From: Burkholderiaceae bacterium
Lineage (GTDB): Bacteria > Pseudomonadota > Gammaproteobacteria > Burkholderiales > Burkholderiaceae
Length of the DNA stretch: 8,189 nucleotides
Direction: 5' to 3'
NCBI GenBank assembly: GCA_017997515.1
Contig: JAGOEY010000069.1
Span: 1 to 8,189, forward strand
In this document: positions 6,410 through 8,189 of the stretch, in pieces
How positions within the stretch are numbered: position 1 is the stretch's first letter
Layout: the number at the start of each line of letters is the position of its first letter
Notes under the pieces: generated by a model
What the model was told of the DNA's origin: nothing
Seen by the model: only the letters and a program-made list of their open reading frames with translations
Database searches by the model: none
Position numbers and translations under genes: made by a program

Positions 6410-6506
6410 CCTTCGCGAAACACCGCGGAACCGGCTTTGCCGGGCCGCTGGTGTTGCCCCCGGTAGGGGGTTGGCGAAGCGACACGCAGTGCGCGCAGCC
6501 TGGGGG
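6410..6506 (-). repeat. Structured 3'-end repeat, family 1, copy C (after ychF)
   Basis: On the minus strand it begins 10 bp after the ychF stop with CCCCCAGGCT and fills most of the ychF-GST gap. The main stem pairs AACACC (6419-6424) with GGTGTT (6450-6455), GCGG (6425-6428) with CCGC (6445-6448), and CCGGC (6431-6435) with GCCGG (6439-6443) around TTT. The second hairpin is CCCCC (6457-6461) with GGGGG (6466-6470), loop ggta. The third arm differs from A and B but still folds: GCG..CAC pairs with GTG CGC around gca (about 6479-6494). It is intercistronic if ychF and the GST gene share a transcript. Confidence 0.85.
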
Positions 6507-6516
6507 AGAGCCAGCC

Positions 6517-7608
6517 TTAGACGTTGAACAAGAAGTTCATCACGTCGCCATCCTTGACGACATATTCCTTGCCTTCCGAGCGCATCTTGCCCGCGTCCTT
6601 GGCACCCTGCTCACCCTTGTACTGGATGAAGTCGTCAAACGCGATGGTCTGGGCGCGGATGTAGCCGCGCTCGAAGTCGCCGTGGATGACGCCTGCGGCC
6701 TGCGGGCCGGTGTCGCCGATGTGGATGGTCCAGGCGCGCACTTCCTTCACGCCGGCGGTGAAGTAGGTCTGCAGGCCCAGCAGCTTGAAGGCGGCGCGGA
6801 TCAGGCGGTTCAGGCCGGGTTCATCCTGGCCGATTTCGGCGAGGAACATCTTCTTGTCTTCATCGTCCATCTCGGCCAGGTCGGCTTCGATCTTGGCGCA
6901 GATGGCCACCACAGGCGCGCCTTGTTTGTCGGCGTATTCGCGCAGGCGGTCGAGGTAGGGGTTATTCTCGAAACCATCCTCGGCCACGTTGCCCACAAAC
7001 ATCGCGGGTTTGGCAGTGATGAGGGTGAACGACTTGACCAGCGGCAACTCTTCCTTCGAGAACTCCAGCGCACGCACGGGGATGTTCTCGTTCAGCGCGG
7101 CCTGGCAACGCTCCAGCAGGCCGACCAGTTTTTGTGCGTCCTTGTCACCGGAGCGCGCCACCTTGGTGTGGCGGTGGAGCGCCTTTTCAACGGTGGCCAG
7201 GTCGGCCAGGCAGAGTTCGGTCTGGATCACTTCGATGTCGGAGATCGGATCGACCTTGCCCGCCACGTGGATCACGTTGTCGTCGTCGAAGCAGCGCACC
7301 ACGTTCACCGTCGCGTCGGTTTCGCGGATATGGGCGAGGAACTTGTTGCCCAGGCCTTCACCCGTGCTGGCACCGGCCACCAGGCCGGCGATGTCCACAA
7401 ACTCCACGATGGCGGGGACGATACGCTCGGGCGTGATGATGTCGGCCAGCGCCTGCAGGCGCGGGTCGGGCACTTCCACCACACCGGTGTTCGGCTCGAT
7501 GGTGCAGAAGGGGTAGTTTTCGGCGGCGATGCCGGCCTTGGTCAGGGCGTTAAAAAGGGTGGACTTGCCGACGTTGGGCAGGCCCACGATGCCGCATTGG
7601 AGGCTCAT
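6517..7608 (-). CDS. ychF: Redox-responsive ribosome-binding P-loop ATPase YchF (OLA1 family)
   Basis: YchF is an Obg-related P-loop NTPase found in nearly all bacteria and in eukaryotes as OLA1. It binds ribosomes, prefers ATP to GTP, and has been linked to oxidative stress responses. The 363-residue length equals that of E. coli YchF. The G1 loop is GLPNVGKS (9-16), the G3 motif is DIAG (72-75), and the G4 position holds NVAE (207-210) instead of NKxD, which is what gives the family its ATP preference. The hydrophobic residue replacing the usual catalytic glutamine and a coiled-coil insert follow the family pattern. The TGS domain fills the C-terminal 80 or so residues ([20 protein letters not shown], then the end at MNFLFNV). 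The ATG at 7608 gives the standard [16 protein letters not shown] start, with only a weak AGAAAG upstream. Repeat C follows the stop. Confidence 0.97.
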   Translation of the reverse strand: MSLQCGIVGLPNVGKSTLFNALTKAGIAAENYPFCTIEPNTGVVEVPDPRLQALADIITPERIVPAIVEFVDIAGLVAGASTGEGLGNKFLAHIRETDATVNVVRCFDDDNVIHVAGKVDPISDIEVIQTELCLADLATVEKALHRHTKVARSGDKDAQKLVGLLERCQAALNENIPVRALEFSKEELPLVKSFTLITAKPAMFVGNVAEDGFENNPYLDRLREYADKQGAPVVAICAKIEADLAEMDDEDKKMFLAEIGQDEPGLNRLIRAAFKLLGLQTYFTAGVKEVRAWTIHIGDTGPQAAGVIHGDFERGYIRAQTIAFDDFIQYKGEQGAKDAGKMRSEGKEYVVKDGDVMNFLFNV

Positions 7609-7637
7609 GGCAGGGCTTTCTGGGTGGTCACGGGGAA

Positions 7638-7662
7638 ACCGGGCATTTTACCGGGCGCGCCC
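7638..7662 (-). promoter_or_regulatory. Candidate ychF promoter region with direct repeat and palindrome
   Basis: On the minus strand TAAAAT (7650-7645) is a fair -10 box about 40 bases before ychF. It is flanked by a direct repeat, ACCGGGC at 7638-7644 and 7650-7656 on the plus strand, and abuts the 10 bp palindrome GGGCGCGCCC at 7653-7662. No good -35 is found at normal spacing. An operator role is a guess. Confidence 0.3.
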
Positions 7663-7679
7663 TTCCCACCTTGGCACGG

Positions 7680-8189
7680 TCAATCAAACCGGTAATTCGC
7701 ACCCACCGTCTGCCCTACCCGCAGCACCTGGTCTGCGCCTTCGCGCACGATGGCATTCATGCCAAAGGTGATGGCGCCGTTGACACGGGCGTCCTGGCGG
7801 TAGGTGCGCAGCATGTTGCCCACTTCGGGGCTGCTGGTGGCGGTGGTGGGGTCGATGTCGGGAATGGGGCAACGGGTGCAGGGTTTGACGGGTTGCAGCT
7901 GCACCACACCCTCGGCCGTGGTGATGTGGAACATGTCCACGCGGTCTTCGTCGTGGCTGTCAATGCCCTGCAGCACCACGTTGGGACGAAACCGCTCGAT
8001 ACCCACGGCACCCTGCCCGGCGGCGGCCAGCCGCTGGTTCAAATCATCGATCGACGCCACGCTGGCCACCAGCACCGGAAAACCGTCGGAAAACTGGTTC
8101 GGGGCCTCCACACCACCCGTCCAGTCCAGACTGGACAAACGGCGGAAGTCCGGGTCAAACCGCACCAGCCGCAGCGGCTGGCCCAGAAA
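7680..8189 (-). CDS. MOSC-domain protein, YcbX-like (partial, 5' end outside window)
   Basis: The visible 169 C-terminal residues run to the window edge; the frame is open upstream (LGQPLRLVRFDPDFRR), so the start is not seen. It is a MOSC domain protein of the YcbX/mARC type, which bind molybdenum cofactor and in known members reduce N-hydroxylated compounds with an electron donor. Marks are the LGQPLRLVRF strand, FSDGFPVLVASVASIDDLN, GIERFRPNVVLQG, and the motif KPCTRCPIPDIDP with two cysteines (codons at 7878-7880 and 7869-7871), followed by NGAITFGMNAIV and a C-terminal LRVGQTV strand. The first cysteine is the likely Mo ligand by analogy. No ferredoxin domain follows, unlike E. coli YcbX, which has a C-terminal [2Fe-2S] domain; the protein ends at the MOSC barrel. 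It lies 71 bp upstream of ychF on the same strand and might be co-transcribed. Confidence 0.85.
   Translation of the reverse strand, partial: FLGQPLRLVRFDPDFRRLSSLDWTGGVEAPNQFSDGFPVLVASVASIDDLNQRLAAAGQGAVGIERFRPNVVLQGIDSHDEDRVDMFHITTAEGVVQLQPVKPCTRCPIPDIDPTTATSSPEVGNMLRTYRQDARVNGAITFGMNAIVREGADQVLRVGQTVGANYRFD

Noticed and set aside
1811..6506. The repeats as a CRISPR array, insertion sequence or attachment site
   Set aside because: The copies are far apart and imperfect, have no spacers between them, no transposase gene and no target duplication that I can see.
6451..7695. Plus-strand open frame of 414 codons opposite ychF
   Set aside because: It mirrors ychF codon structure and runs through the repeat at 6410-6506; ychF itself has every family motif.
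1..8189. A hidden defence, toxin-antitoxin, biosynthetic or mobile system
   Set aside because: Every sizeable stretch is accounted for by recognisable housekeeping or transporter genes in conserved contexts; no genes of such systems, tRNA or rRNA are visible.

Overview
This window looks like the chromosome of a GC-rich betaproteobacterium in the order Burkholderiales, most likely family Comamonadaceae (Rhodoferax, Curvibacter or Polaromonas type). I base that on the dusB-fis-purH order, a short Fis of about 79 residues, high-GC codon use, and two families of small intergenic repeats that I associate with this family from memory. I could not run a search, so the genus is a guess.

Layout, left to right. 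Positions 1-252 (+) hold the 3' end of hemL (tetrapyrrole synthesis). It converges on a DHA2-type MFS exporter gene at 294-1700 (-). Next comes a 220 bp gap filled mostly by two repeats. An operon on the minus strand follows, read from 4842 down to 1921: dusB (tRNA dihydrouridine synthase), fis (nucleoid protein, overlapping dusB by 23 bp) and purH (last two steps of IMP synthesis, 11 bp after fis). A 142 bp divergent spacer separates dusB from a yqaA-type DedA membrane protein gene at 4985-5479 (+). That gene converges on a minus-strand group: a glutathione S-transferase (5703-6371), ychF (6517-7608) and a partial MOSC-domain gene running off the right edge (7680-8189). There is no gene-free stretch longer than 300 bp.

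The genes are ordinary housekeeping or accessory genes, and I see no hidden defence, mobile or biosynthetic system. The most interesting material is between the genes. One repeat family of about 100 bp is present three times (1811-1913, 5601-5702, 6410-6506), always in the same orientation and always 2-10 bp after the stop codon of a minus-strand gene. Its stems differ in sequence between copies, but the paired positions change together, so a folded structure is preserved. A second family of about 64 bp is also present three times (237-300, 1703-1766, 5496-5560). One copy lies across the hemL/MFS junction and contains the stop codons of both genes. Another abuts the TTG start of the MFS gene. 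Twice, a copy of the second family precedes a copy of the first at similar spacing and in the same orientation.
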